A stretch of 64,000 nucleotides of DNA, from positions 1 through 64,000 of the forward strand of contig NZ_JAHKQO010000015.1 of the NCBI RefSeq assembly GCF_018861065.1, written 5' to 3'. Position 1 is the first letter of the stretch, and each line of letters starts with the position of its first letter. The DNA comes from Paraglaciecola arctica (GTDB lineage Bacteria; Pseudomonadota; Gammaproteobacteria; Enterobacterales; Alteromonadaceae). The notes under the pieces are model-generated. The model searched no databases. It was not told where the DNA came from and worked only from the letters and a program-made list of their open reading frames with translations. Positions 53,158 through 63,016 of the stretch are shown piece by piece. A program made the position numbers and the translations under genes.

Positions 53158-53209
53158 TTAACTGCAATCTCGTCTATGGTTGTTGTCATGGTAATGAGAT
53201 TGCAGTTAA
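53158..53209. repeat. 14-bp perfect inverted repeat between convergent genes
   Basis: TTAACTGCAATCTC (53158-53171) and GAGATTGCAGTTAA (53196-53209) are exact reverse complements with a 24-base spacer. No T run follows on either side. It may work as a bidirectional terminator or be a small palindromic element. Confidence 0.65.
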
Positions 53210-53235
53210 GTGCTAAAATAAGCGGTGAAGTGGGA

Positions 53236-55038
53236 TCAACTAACTTCTGTTGTTTTATGTTCTGTTATTAAACTAACAATGCGCCAGTCCGATTTAGGCT
53301 GAATATTTTTTAGACTGGTATACATTTTGACTTTGCCGTTTGGATCAATGGCACAGAGTCGAATTGATCGCTTTTGGTACTCTTTTTCATAATCTTCAAA
53401 AGTAAATTCGTCTGACAATCTAGTGGTTTTTATAGTGCCGCCTTTAGTGACATATCCAGCTAGCTTCGCGTAAGTCACATCTTCGTTAAATAGACATAGT
53501 TTTGCTGCATAGGATTCAGACACTTGGTGGCTAGCGCGTTTTTGCGGTTCGTTGACACTGAGTCCGAGTACCGCTCCTTTACCCAGTTCATGTTCAAAGT
53601 GGTAGGTCACTAGGGGATTAAGCTGTTTGTAGGGTGACATCACTAATACCGTCCCATAAAGTGACAAATCTACAGTGCGATCTGCGTGTTCTGACATGGG
53701 GTTACCGTAGTAAGTGGGTACATTATCCATACGCGCCAATTTTATCGACTCCCAGTTAGTGTCCGCAATGCGCACTACTATGTCTTGTGCCATTAATTCT
53801 TTTGCAAAGAGTCTAGAAAATAGTCCTCCGCCAAAAATTAAAAAACCGTATGGAGCAGGGGCTCTTTGACCAAGAAACTTTGCAACACCAACTGAAGTAA
53901 GACTTTGAATCACCACAGTAGTAATGATGACAAGAAATACCATGGGCACTAATAATTCTACTTGTGCATAATTTAGCACTTCTAACTTTAACGCAAATAA
54001 TGCTGAAACTGCCGCGGCAACTATACCTCTGGGGGCGATCCAACTTAACAGTGCTAATTCTCTCCAATCTAAATTAGTACCTAGAGAAGAAACAAAAACC
54101 GAAATTGGTCTGGCGATAAACATGATCACAAATAACACCACCACAGAGCCCCAGCCCAAATTAAGCATCGAACTCCATTCTATTCGTGAAGCAAGTAGAA
54201 TAAACAAACCAGAAATTAACAAAACACTGAGGGTTTCTTTAAACTCTAATATGTCTTCTACTTCTACTCGTTTCATATTAGCTAACCAGATCCCCATGAT
54301 AGTCACTGTTAATAGACCTGATTCGTGTGCGATAACATTGGAGCCTTCAAAAGCACCTAACATTAGGGTTAAAACTGCAGTATTAACTAAATAGTGTGGT
54401 ATCCAGTTATTACGCAGCACAATTCCCATTAGATAGCCCGAAAGTGCACCAAAAACTACACCTACCGAAATGGTCTTTGCAAACGCATAAAGTGTGTGAC
54501 TGAGGGCATCTTGGGTAGAAATGATATATTCGAACACCAACACAGCTAACAAGGCACCAATGGGGTCAATAATGATACCTTCCCAGCGAAGAATGTTGGC
54601 AATTTTAGTACTCGGCCTGACTGTGCGTAACATAGGGACTATCACTGTTGGTCCTGTTACGGTCACAATGGCACCAAATAAGAAAGCCATTTGCCAGGTC
54701 ATTCCTAACGCATAATGTGCAATAGGTGCCGCAATTACCCATGTAATGAGCGCTCCGAAAGTACATAGGTTTCTAACCATAGAGCCATGACCACTGATAT
54801 CTTTGAATTTAAGGGTTAATGAGCCCTCGAACAAAATAATCGCCACTGACAAAGATACGATTGGAAAGAGTAAGTCTCCAAACAATAAGTCGGCGTCAAT
54901 AATACCGGTAACAGGACCAACAACAATACCAGCGATTAATAAAGGTAAAATGGCAGGAAGTTTTATTTTATAGGCTAAAAATTGGCAGGCAATCGAAACA
55001 AGCCCCACAGTAACAAGGGCAATAATAGGTTCGTTCAA
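53236..55038 (-). CDS. CPA-type cation/proton antiporter with C-terminal nucleotide-binding-like domain
   Basis: A 600-residue protein. Residues 1-390 form about 12-13 membrane helices of a Na+/H+ or K+/H+ exchanger; GPTVIVPML and FARPISVFVSS-like segments (FIARPISVFV) fit the CPA1/NhaP group. The C-terminal 200 residues include a Rossmann-like region (YGFLIFGGGLFSRLFAKELMAQDIVVRIADTN) similar to TrkA-N/RCK domains, suggesting regulation by a bound nucleotide. The ion is not predictable. Monocistronic. Confidence 0.88.
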   Translation of the reverse strand: MNEPIIALVTVGLVSIACQFLAYKIKLPAILPLLIAGIVVGPVTGIIDADLLFGDLLFPIVSLSVAIILFEGSLTLKFKDISGHGSMVRNLCTFGALITWVIAAPIAHYALGMTWQMAFLFGAIVTVTGPTVIVPMLRTVRPSTKIANILRWEGIIIDPIGALLAVLVFEYIISTQDALSHTLYAFAKTISVGVVFGALSGYLMGIVLRNNWIPHYLVNTAVLTLMLGAFEGSNVIAHESGLLTVTIMGIWLANMKRVEVEDILEFKETLSVLLISGLFILLASRIEWSSMLNLGWGSVVVLFVIMFIARPISVFVSSLGTNLDWRELALLSWIAPRGIVAAAVSALFALKLEVLNYAQVELLVPMVFLVIITTVVIQSLTSVGVAKFLGQRAPAPYGFLIFGGGLFSRLFAKELMAQDIVVRIADTNWESIKLARMDNVPTYYGNPMSEHADRTVDLSLYGTVLVMSPYKQLNPLVTYHFEHELGKGAVLGLSVNEPQKRASHQVSESYAAKLCLFNEDVTYAKLAGYVTKGGTIKTTRLSDEFTFEDYEKEYQKRSIRLCAIDPNGKVKMYTSLKNIQPKSDWRIVSLITEHKTTEVS

Positions 55039-55136
55039 GTTAAGTCCAATATGAATGTTTGCTAAGATGTCCTATGACAGCATAGATAAGTCATGAAAAT
55101 CAAATATTAAAGGCAACTAACTGGAAATTGACGACT

Positions 55137-55167
55137 CCACAGCACAAAAGCCTATGTTGTGCTGTGG
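55137..55167 (-). terminator. Hairpin after the 83-aa membrane protein gene
   Basis: CCACAGCACAA (55137-55147) pairs perfectly with TTGTGCTGTGG (55157-55167), 9-base loop. It lies 20 bp past the stop of the minus-strand gene at 55187; no strong T run. Confidence 0.6.
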
Positions 55168-55186
55168 GGCGCTTGGGTTTAGTACT

Positions 55187-55438
55187 TTAGTCAACTGCTT
55201 TTAATGCAGTGATTTCCTGATTTAATTGGTATTTTTTATCGGTTACAATCGCTTCCAATACTTCCAGTCTGGCTTTGACTGACTCTAACTCGTTTTGCAG
55301 ATTTTTCTTCTCTGAATCATTTAAGTTGAGATTAGCTTTTGCCATTTCTTTTTTATGAGATGTCCAAGTTCCAATTAGTACAATAGGTAACACAAACGCA
55401 AATAAGATGATTAATACAAATACCATTCCATCGTCCAT
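55187..55438 (-). CDS. Small membrane protein with coiled coil (PspB-like)
   Basis: An 83-residue protein with one N-terminal transmembrane helix (about 6-26) followed by a charged coiled coil (about 30-75). The layout resembles PspB or the short envelope-associated proteins annotated as hypothetical near stress genes, but the sequence is not diagnostic. Monocistronic between the antiporter gene and the export operon. Confidence 0.6.
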   Translation of the reverse strand: MDDGMVFVLIILFAFVLPIVLIGTWTSHKKEMAKANLNLNDSEKKNLQNELESVKARLEVLEAIVTDKKYQLNQEITALKAVD

Positions 55439-55678
55439 TATTTTCTCCCAGTTTGATTAAAGTGAAATTTATCGAGTCATTAAGCAGGGTTTAGGCCAAT
55501 ATATAAATACCTGTTAATAAACAGTTAGTTACAATAAAAGGAAACTCCGGTTAGTAAGAGATATTAGTCAATTAAACTAATAATTGGTCAAACTAACAAA
55601 CATCATACCTAAAACGTACCAAAAAACGCACAGTTTGTAACTGCTTGCCTGAGGACTTGACTCGTTTGGAAACGGGGA

Positions 55679-55708
55679 CAACAGTTAGCAATTGCGGACT
55701 AACTGTTG
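55679..55708 (-). terminator. Hairpin at the end of the export operon
   Basis: CAACAGTTAG (55679-55688) and CTAACTGTTG (55699-55708) pair perfectly with a 10-base loop, 18 bp beyond the stop of the last permease gene (minus strand). No T run. Confidence 0.55.
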
Positions 55709-55725
55709 CCATTTTCACTATTAGA

Positions 55726-56973
55726 TTAAACTGTTCGTGTGGCTAATGCAGGTGGGATATTGGCGGCTTTTTTAGCTGGACCAAAAACCGCCCCTTGACC
55801 AACTAACCATAAAACTACCATGCCAATAGGGATGTAGAACCAATCAATTCTATCTAGACCAAAGGTATTCACTAATAAGATGTTTAGTGCGATTGTTAAT
55901 GCTGCCCCAAACACAACACCTATGGTACTAATTAGGAAGTTCTCTAACATAAAATAACGTACAATCGCTGACTGGCTTGCACCTAATGCGCGTCGTGTTC
56001 CAATTTGTTTTTTGCGTTGATTAACACTAAAACTGGCTAAGCCAACAATTCCTAAGGCTGTCACTATAGTTAATATGACCATTACTGTTGTAAGGATCTT
56101 TATCATAGCGGTATGCCCTCGATAGCTGCGTTCACGGGTTTCTTCAATGCTACGCATGCCTTGAATTAGACGACCCTTATTACTATTTGCAAGTAACTCC
56201 TCAACCTGTTTCATTACACTGTCTCTTTGACTCGGTTCAGTGCGAATAAAATAACGACTGCCTTTATAGTCCATTCGTTCAGGTGACAACATGACATTTT
56301 CCAAATTGTTCCAGCCAACCCAAGGTGCTTGCAATTTATCAATGATGCCGATGACGATCATCGGGTCGATATCGTTGATATATACTGTTTTACCCACAAC
56401 CGATGAGTACGGTATCTCAGGAAACAAGTTTTCCGCCATAGCTTTGGTCAATATAGTTTTGTTAGGCCATTTAACTTGACCAACCTCTCTTAATCCGATG
56501 TCTGTAGGTGCAAAATTTTCACCTGCGATAATTTCAACATCTAGGGCGTTAATACCGTGTTCATCAACCATGTATACCGCTGTGCCTACCGCATCATGTT
56601 CTACACCTGACTGGGTTTTTAGTCCCATTGACCAACCACTTCCGCTATTGGGTATCGCGTTTATTTGGATGGCATCAACAATACCGGGTAGATTACGCAA
56701 GGTATTTAAGTCTTCTTCTACCGTAACAGCCGCATTAAAGTTTTCGGCAAACCCTACACTAGTTAAGGAAAAGCTGTTTTTATTGTCGATACCACTGTCA
56801 CGCTGCATTTCCTTGCTACGTTCTACGATAATGTATACAGAATTCACAATTATGGTCATGGTGATCGCAATTTGCAGAGCTATCAATATCGCGCCTACTT
56901 TGTTGCGCAACATTGCTCTAAAGATAGGACCGATTTCCCAATTAACTGATGTGTTAGTTTGAATATTTGACAT
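55726..56973 (-). CDS. MacB-like ABC export permease (second of pair 1)
   Basis: A 415-residue FtsX/MacB-type permease: one N-terminal helix (KVGAILIALQIAITMTIIVNSVYII), a periplasmic MacB_PCD domain, then three helices in the last 140 residues with FSVNQRKKQIGTRRALGASQSAIVRYFMLENF, the conserved cytoplasmic coupling segment. Start at 56973 is chosen over 57033 because GAGGGG lies 7 bases upstream and it follows the preceding gene's stop closely without overlap. It works with its neighbour at 56985 and the ATPase at 58319. Substrate unknown. Confidence 0.85.
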   Translation of the reverse strand: MSNIQTNTSVNWEIGPIFRAMLRNKVGAILIALQIAITMTIIVNSVYIIVERSKEMQRDSGIDNKNSFSLTSVGFAENFNAAVTVEEDLNTLRNLPGIVDAIQINAIPNSGSGWSMGLKTQSGVEHDAVGTAVYMVDEHGINALDVEIIAGENFAPTDIGLREVGQVKWPNKTILTKAMAENLFPEIPYSSVVGKTVYINDIDPMIVIGIIDKLQAPWVGWNNLENVMLSPERMDYKGSRYFIRTEPSQRDSVMKQVEELLANSNKGRLIQGMRSIEETRERSYRGHTAMIKILTTVMVILTIVTALGIVGLASFSVNQRKKQIGTRRALGASQSAIVRYFMLENFLISTIGVVFGAALTIALNILLVNTFGLDRIDWFYIPIGMVVLWLVGQGAVFGPAKKAANIPPALATRTV

Positions 56974-56984
56974 GGTTTGGCCCC

Positions 56985-58301
56985 TCATTGACTTTTTAGT
57001 TGACTGGCTGGTGCGATATTGCAAGCCCGCCAAGTAGGGTATAAACCCGCTAAAATACTGGATAACAAGGCGATGCTCAGTGCCACTAAAATCATGCTTA
57101 GGTCCAGTGACGCTAAATCGTCAACAAAGTCCCCGTAGAGGCTTTTGATTCCTTGTAACCCTACAAGAGCCAGTAGGATCCCAGCGATACCACCCATGAC
57201 ACCTATTAACGCGGTTTCCAATAAATGCTGTTTGAATAAATCGGCTTTTGATGCACCCACGGCTAAACGCAAACCAATTTCAGATGATTTACCGGTAAAC
57301 TTAGCCAGTAACAATCCAATGGTATTGAGCAAACACACCAACAAAAACATAAAAGAAAGCCACATCATCATCTTGGCGTCTTCTTCAACCACTTCTTGAC
57401 TCGCCATCCACTCCATCACATTGGATAGACGATTGTTAAGGGGGCGAGGGAAGCGCCCAAGCTTCTTTTGTTCCATCACATAGTTATTTAAATAATCCAT
57501 ATATTCAGCTTTCGCTAAGTCGTTGGGTAATTCAACCCACATCTGTGTATTAATACATTCAGACTGCAAAAATGCCTTATAACCTTCTCCGTCAGGACTT
57601 TTCCAACAATTATTATTGCCCCAGTTTGGAAGTTCTAATTCTTCCTTTAATGAAAACGGCATAAATAACTGTTCGGTTTCATTAAACCCGCCATTGTTAA
57701 CATCGTAAAACTTTGGCATAGGCTGCCAATCGTCAATTACCCCCACTATTTGGAAATTTCTACCGTCTATGACAATGGTTTTACCAACTGAATTTTCACC
57801 ACCAAACACACTTTCATTGGTGCGTTTACTCAATACCACCACTTGTTCACGATCGGTATCAGATTGGCTGTCCCATGCAGTACCGTAAATAAAGGGCACG
57901 TCGAACATGGGGAAAAAGTCTGTATACGCTAATCTTATGGAAGCTTCAAAGGGTTTGGCGTCGTCACCAGCAGGTTCGATAATACCCCCCGACATTCCCA
58001 TTGCGGATTGCCTAAGTGCTTTTTTAGCCAATGTAAAATTCGTGGCGTCAGTCCAGGTTAGTTGATTGGGTAACGAGTCTGCGTCGTCGCTATAGGCGTT
58101 GTTTGGGTCCCAACTATCCACTTGAATGTGAAAAAGTTGCTGACTCTTATGAGGGATAGGATCGGCAGACATGAGGTAGTTGACCGTAATGGTGGTCATA
58201 CATGCACCAATGCCTAAGGCTATCGCTGTCACCATTAGCAAACTAAGTATTGGATTACGTTTTACGCTTTTTAAAGCAAGCTTTATATAATAACCAAACA
58301 T
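56985..58301 (-). CDS. MacB-like ABC export permease (first of pair 1)
   Basis: A 438-residue permease of the same family as its neighbour: N-terminal helix in PILSLLMVTAIALGIGACMTTITVNYL, periplasmic domain, and C-terminal GKSSEIGLRLAVGASKADLFKQHLLETALIG coupling segment with three helices. Several Cys/Trp-rich residues (WGNNNCWKSPDGEGYKAF...ECINTQMW) are conserved in the duplicate at 61712. It begins 17 bp after the ATPase gene. Confidence 0.85.
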   Translation of the reverse strand: MFGYYIKLALKSVKRNPILSLLMVTAIALGIGACMTTITVNYLMSADPIPHKSQQLFHIQVDSWDPNNAYSDDADSLPNQLTWTDATNFTLAKKALRQSAMGMSGGIIEPAGDDAKPFEASIRLAYTDFFPMFDVPFIYGTAWDSQSDTDREQVVVLSKRTNESVFGGENSVGKTIVIDGRNFQIVGVIDDWQPMPKFYDVNNGGFNETEQLFMPFSLKEELELPNWGNNNCWKSPDGEGYKAFLQSECINTQMWVELPNDLAKAEYMDYLNNYVMEQKKLGRFPRPLNNRLSNVMEWMASQEVVEEDAKMMMWLSFMFLLVCLLNTIGLLLAKFTGKSSEIGLRLAVGASKADLFKQHLLETALIGVMGGIAGILLALVGLQGIKSLYGDFVDDLASLDLSMILVALSIALLSSILAGLYPTWRACNIAPASQLKSQ

Positions 58302-58318
58302 AAAATGGCTCCTCGGCG

Positions 58319-59026
58319 TTAAACAGCTGAAAGCTGAGCAGGTGATGAGATGTCAGCGTTATTGACTTCACTCACTTTGCCATCCCTCACATAAATATTA
58401 CGTCTCGCTTGGCTAGCGAGTTCACCGTCGTGAGTTACCATAATAATTGTAGTACCGGCGTCGTTGATGTTTTTTAACAAGTCCATGACACTGTTTGCCA
58501 TTTGTGTATCAAGATTTCCTGTTGGTTCATCAGCTAACAAAAAACGAGGCTCACCGGCAAGCGCTCTAGCGATAGCCACCCTTTGTTGTTGCCCCCCAGA
58601 CAGTTGTGAGGGTAGGTGTTTCATACGTTGTGCTAGTCCCACCATTTCTAAGCTATTCTCTATGCGTTTTTTACGTTCAGCGCTGTTAAACCCGCGGTAA
58701 CGCAGTGGGACGTCAACGTTATCAAAAAGATTGAGATCTGGGATTAAGTTAAAACTTTGGAAAATAAAGCCAATTTTCTCGTTTCTTAGCTGGCTACGTT
58801 TTTTGTCATTGAGATTGCTTACATCTTGCCCGTCTAACTCGTACTTCCCACCGCTAAATGTTTCAAGTAGCCCTGCAATATTTAAAAAAGTGGTTTTACC
58901 TGAGCCAGAAGGGCCAGTAACTGCAACAAAGTCACCTTCACCTACATGTAAGTTAAAATCTCTTAGTGCTTGTGTTTCAACTAAATCGGTACGAAATACT
59001 TTCTTTACATCCGTCATTTTTAACAT
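58319..59026 (-). CDS. MacB/LolD-type ABC ATPase
   Basis: A 235-residue ATPase: Walker [10 protein letters not shown] (about 39-47), Q-loop [13 protein letters not shown], signature LSGGQQQR, Walker [13 protein letters not shown] and H-loop VTHD. It is the only ATPase seen in this operon, which contains two permease pairs and two adaptors. The group powers export of peptides, lipoproteins or macrolides, or mechanotransmission; here an HlyD-type adaptor suggests tripartite export. Confidence 0.92.
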   Translation of the reverse strand: MLKMTDVKKVFRTDLVETQALRDFNLHVGEGDFVAVTGPSGSGKTTFLNIAGLLETFSGGKYELDGQDVSNLNDKKRSQLRNEKIGFIFQSFNLIPDLNLFDNVDVPLRYRGFNSAERKKRIENSLEMVGLAQRMKHLPSQLSGGQQQRVAIARALAGEPRFLLADEPTGNLDTQMANSVMDLLKNINDAGTTIIMVTHDGELASQARRNIYVRDGKVSEVNNADISSPAQLSAV

Positions 59027-59064
59027 GAGTTATGTTCCCTAAGTGTAATTGTGATTATTCTAAG

Positions 59065-60357
59065 TTATTGAGTAATGAGTACGCTTTGTGCGCCGTTAAA
59101 TTGGTCCGTTCCTGAAACTATTATGGTGTCGCCAATTGCAAGTCCGTTTAAGACTTCGACACTAGATAAGCTGCGAGCGCCAGTTGTTATTGGAGTACGC
59201 TGCGCCATATTGTTATTGACAATATAAGCAACTTTGCCGTTTCCGGTTTCTAGGAATTGTCCACGTTGCACCATGAGTACATCTTGTTTGTGTTCCATTA
59301 AAATACGGGTGGTTAAACGTTGGTTTTGACGTAAACCTCTAGGCTGGGTGGAATCTTCATGAGAAGAGGCGGTAAAACGCACTCTACCCGTAACTTGATT
59401 GTTCTCAATTTCAGGGGAGATAGTCACGAGTTTTGCTGAATGCGTTTCACCATTAAGTTGGATTTGAGCTGCCATACCAATAGCTAAATCATCGGCGTAA
59501 CTTTCTGGAATATCGACTTCTATTTCAAACTCAGATAGGTCCACAACACTTAAGATCGATTGATTTTTGGCTACCTGATTTTTTTGCTCGACTGACAGAT
59601 TACCCACCAAACCCTCTACCGGAGAGAGTAAGGTTAACTCTTCAACCTGTCTGCTAAGCTCTGTTACTAAGAGTTTTTGGCGTTCAACTAATAGTGCCTT
59701 AGTTTTCACTTCAAACTCTAGACTCTCTAAATTTAATTCCGCATCTCTAACCGAATGTTTAAACACCAAACGGGCATTTTCTAGGTCGTCTTGGGCCTTT
59801 TCATAATCAATTTGGCTAATTGATTGGCTAGCAAAAGCTTTATCTGCTCGGCGTTTTTCACGGTCTGCGGCGGTGAGTGCTACCTTGGCTAAGTCGACCG
59901 CTTTTTGATTGACTAAAGCTTGTTTACTGGATTGTATTTTTTGTCTATCCAATTCCATTTGTAGCCTTTGAATGGCTGACTGTTCTTGTTTGAGTTGGTT
60001 AGTCAGTTCAGGACTATCGATAATGGCTAATATTTGACCTTTTGTAACCGTATCTCCGGCGTCTACTTCAAATGTGATAGTGCCTTGTGCGGGGCTATAT
60101 AATTTCGGGCTAACAGCGGCTACAACCCTACCTTGAACCGATAAGTCGCGCACAAAGTCACCTTGAGTCACTGTGGCTAAACGGACTCTTTGTGAGGAAA
60201 TGCTGACGTCTGAGTTGGACCAGTTGCTGATCGCGGGGGCTAAGGTTGCGTACCCTAAAATAGCCATTAACAGTATGCCTAGTACTAGCCATTTAGTTTT
60301 GTTGTTTGTTGTTTTTGATACTAGGGTATCTTGACCACTGGTGTCTGTAATTTTCAT
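59065..60357 (-). CDS. HlyD/RND-type periplasmic adaptor, copy 1
   Basis: A 430-residue membrane-fusion protein with one N-terminal helix (WLVLGILLMAILGYATLAPAI), a biotinyl-lipoyl-like half (VSPKLYSPAQGTITFEVDAGDTVTKGQILAIIDSPEL), a coiled coil hairpin (about 110-230), and beta-barrel parts with VEIDVPESYADDLAIGM-like sequence. Start at 60357 is chosen because AGGG lies 7 bases upstream. It links the inner-membrane permease to an outer-membrane channel, which is not encoded in the window. 71-77% or so similarity by eye with copy 2 was not measured; many blocks are identical. Confidence 0.88.
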   Translation of the reverse strand: MKITDTSGQDTLVSKTTNNKTKWLVLGILLMAILGYATLAPAISNWSNSDVSISSQRVRLATVTQGDFVRDLSVQGRVVAAVSPKLYSPAQGTITFEVDAGDTVTKGQILAIIDSPELTNQLKQEQSAIQRLQMELDRQKIQSSKQALVNQKAVDLAKVALTAADREKRRADKAFASQSISQIDYEKAQDDLENARLVFKHSVRDAELNLESLEFEVKTKALLVERQKLLVTELSRQVEELTLLSPVEGLVGNLSVEQKNQVAKNQSILSVVDLSEFEIEVDIPESYADDLAIGMAAQIQLNGETHSAKLVTISPEIENNQVTGRVRFTASSHEDSTQPRGLRQNQRLTTRILMEHKQDVLMVQRGQFLETGNGKVAYIVNNNMAQRTPITTGARSLSSVEVLNGLAIGDTIIVSGTDQFNGAQSVLITQ

Positions 60358-60452
60358 TTTTTTCCCTGAAACTTTGAACAATCAGCAATTAAGTCGAGTT
60401 AAAAATCAAAAAGGTTTAAAAAACTAAAAATTAATTTTTTTTGAGTGGTCTT

Positions 60453-61715
60453 TTACTGATCTCTTGTGGCTAAAGCTGGAGAAATATTCATTGCTTTTAT
60501 TGCGGGCTTTAGGATGGCTAATATACCCAAAATATATAGGCATAACGCAGCAATAACAACGTAACTAAGAGGCAGTTTAGGCAGCGCATATTGTGAGACT
60601 AAAAACACATTTAATCCTAATGCTAGTAGCCATCCCAGTAACACACCACATGTGCTTTGTATGATATTTTCAGCAATAAAATAACTTAATATATCAGTCT
60701 TATTAGCTCCAAGCGCTCGTCTTATACCTATCTGTTTTTTACGTTTCACTAGATTAAAACTAGTTAAACCAGCAATGCCCAATGCAGCAACGATGCTAAG
60801 AGCGAATATTACCACCATCAAAATACTTATCGCACCAATGTCCGGCCCATATACTTGTTTTTTAATCGTTTGAATACTTTGTACTTTGCGGATCATCCGC
60901 TGTTGATTGCTAGTAGCAAGATAGTCTTCAACTTCGACCATAGTCTCTTGCAACTTGTTAGCTTGGGTGCGAATAAAATACCGTGCTGAATTTCGAGTAA
61001 TGACCCTAGGATAAATAATGCTGTTTTCGATTTTTCCTACCGCATCCCAAGGCGCTTGTAGTTGTTCTACGACCCCTTTGATTACCGCACCGTAGGTAGC
61101 GTTTATATAAATAGTTTTACCTACGACAGTTGACCAATCGGTAGTGTTAAATAAGTCTGATGCCAGTTTTGAGGTAATGATGACTGCACTTGGAAAAGTC
61201 TTGGTAGTTTGGGTTTGCCAAAGTACCTCGTTAGTATTGAAATTTTCACCGGCTAATAAGGTTAGGCCTAACGCCTCAATACCGTGTTCGTCTAACTTGT
61301 AACTGGCAGCAGGCACAGTGATTTCATCTTGTCCTGTAGAGGTTTGCAATTCATCCCATTCGCTGCTGCCACTAAATGGAAAGGCGTAGGTTGCGACAGC
61401 ATTTACAATGTTTGGCATTTGCCTAAGGGCATCTAGGTCAGCCTTGATACTATTTTGCGGATTGAAACTTTGAGTAAAACCTGAACTTGTTAAAGCAAAG
61501 GTGTGAGTTTCATCTATCCCTGTTGGGCGTTGCAAAATATCAAGGCGCTGCGAAACAATAAATAATCCGTTACTCAGCACCGCCAAAGTCAGGGCAATTT
61601 GCAAAACCAACATGGTAAAGGTGTATTTTTGTCTGATTAATGTGCGCAATAAGGGTAAAAATGGAATGCGACTAAAAGGCATAGTATTGGAATGGGATTG
61701 ATTAGTATCACTCAT
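60453..61715 (-). CDS. MacB-like ABC export permease (second of pair 2)
   Basis: A 420-residue permease parallel to the one at 55726: N-terminal helix (YTFTMLVLQIALTLAVLSNGLFIV), periplasmic domain and FNLVKRKKQIGIRRALGANKTDILSYFIAENI near the C-terminus. Start at 61715 overlaps the preceding stop (ATGA), giving translational coupling; an upstream in-frame start at 61745 is less likely. It lies 95 bp before the copy 1 adaptor gene. Confidence 0.85.
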   Translation of the reverse strand: MSDTNQSHSNTMPFSRIPFLPLLRTLIRQKYTFTMLVLQIALTLAVLSNGLFIVSQRLDILQRPTGIDETHTFALTSSGFTQSFNPQNSIKADLDALRQMPNIVNAVATYAFPFSGSSEWDELQTSTGQDEITVPAASYKLDEHGIEALGLTLLAGENFNTNEVLWQTQTTKTFPSAVIITSKLASDLFNTTDWSTVVGKTIYINATYGAVIKGVVEQLQAPWDAVGKIENSIIYPRVITRNSARYFIRTQANKLQETMVEVEDYLATSNQQRMIRKVQSIQTIKKQVYGPDIGAISILMVVIFALSIVAALGIAGLTSFNLVKRKKQIGIRRALGANKTDILSYFIAENIIQSTCGVLLGWLLALGLNVFLVSQYALPKLPLSYVVIAALCLYILGILAILKPAIKAMNISPALATRDQ

Positions 61716-63016
61716 CTTAAATAGTCCGCTGGTGCTAACATACACACTTTTATAGTGGGCACTAAACCGGCTAAGACTGTAGATAAAATGCTGATCCCAA
61801 TTGTAATAATCAGCAGTGGCATATCCAAAGTAATAAATGCACTAAATTCGGGATAAAGAATCTTTATACCACTTAGACCTAGCGCACACAGACTAAAACC
61901 AATGAGAGCACCTAAACATCCCAGCATAATGGTCTCTATCAGACATTGACTAAAAATAGCCTGGCGGCTAGCTCCCAATGCTCTCCTGAGCGCCATTTGA
62001 CCAGTAGTAGTCGTCAACTTAGTGCTAAGTAAACTGGCTGCATTGAACAAACAAACTAACAAAAAGAATAGAGATAAATAGAAAAACACATAAATATCAG
62101 AACTGACTACTTTTTTGTGGGCAAGCCATTGCTCAATATCTAATATGATATTTTGAGTGGCCTTAGGGAATCGACCTAATGCCCGCTGTTGAGTAACGTA
62201 ATCCTCTAAATAACTTGCAAACTGCGCCTTGTCTTGTTGGTGGGATAATTCTACCCACAAATTAAAATTGACACATTCTGAGTTAAGAAACGCTTGATAA
62301 CTATCACCTATATTGGATTGCCAACAATGGCTGTTGCCACCGTGTGGAAGTTCTAAATTGGCTTTTATTTGTAGGGGCACGTATAAATCTTCAGGTGGAT
62401 AAAATTTTCCGAGTGACATGTCAAAAAACTTAGGGCTAGGATGCCAATCATTTATTACTCCTATCACTGTGAACAATTGGCCTAACATCGGTAGCGTTTG
62501 GCCAACAGAGTTAATCCCTCCAAAAATTCTTTGATTGGTGGATTTACTTAACACTACGACATTTTCGACTTGTCCTCGGGGATAATTTTGCCAAGCCTGC
62601 CCAAATAAAAAGGGTACATCAAACATTGGAAAAAACTCGCCGTGGGTGGCTCTAATGATACCGAGAAAGGGAGGAATGTTGTTATCCGCTGGTGTAACCA
62701 TACCCCAAGTTATAGTGTTGGCTGCCTGATACTTAGCCTGCTTGGCATGCACTATATTTAAAGCATCAGTCCAACTCACTTCTTCGGGGGGTAAATCTGG
62801 CGGAATTGCCGCAGTGTTAAGACTCCAATTGTCTAATTGAATATGATAAACCCTGTCACTTTTATGAGGTAGTGGATCTTTGGACATGAGATAGATCAAC
62901 GAATAGGTGATCATAGAAGCCGCAATACCCAGGCCAATGGTAGTGGCAATCAAAACACTCAAGCCTTTGTGACTCGCGATGTTTCTTAGTGAAAGTGTCA
63001 GATAATAATAAAACAT
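61712..63016 (-). CDS. MacB-like ABC export permease (first of pair 2)
   Basis: A 434-residue permease parallel to the one at 56985: GLSVLIATTIGLGIAASMITYSLIYL helix, periplasmic domain with GNSHCWQSNIGDSYQAF (compare GNNNCWKSPDGEGYKAF in pair 1), and GQMALRRALGASRQAIFSQCLIETIMLG. Its start overlaps the stop of the adaptor copy 2 by one base (TAATG). Confidence 0.85.
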   Translation of the reverse strand: MFYYYLTLSLRNIASHKGLSVLIATTIGLGIAASMITYSLIYLMSKDPLPHKSDRVYHIQLDNWSLNTAAIPPDLPPEEVSWTDALNIVHAKQAKYQAANTITWGMVTPADNNIPPFLGIIRATHGEFFPMFDVPFLFGQAWQNYPRGQVENVVVLSKSTNQRIFGGINSVGQTLPMLGQLFTVIGVINDWHPSPKFFDMSLGKFYPPEDLYVPLQIKANLELPHGGNSHCWQSNIGDSYQAFLNSECVNFNLWVELSHQQDKAQFASYLEDYVTQQRALGRFPKATQNIILDIEQWLAHKKVVSSDIYVFFYLSLFFLLVCLFNAASLLSTKLTTTTGQMALRRALGASRQAIFSQCLIETIMLGCLGALIGFSLCALGLSGIKILYPEFSAFITLDMPLLIITIGISILSTVLAGLVPTIKVCMLAPADYLR

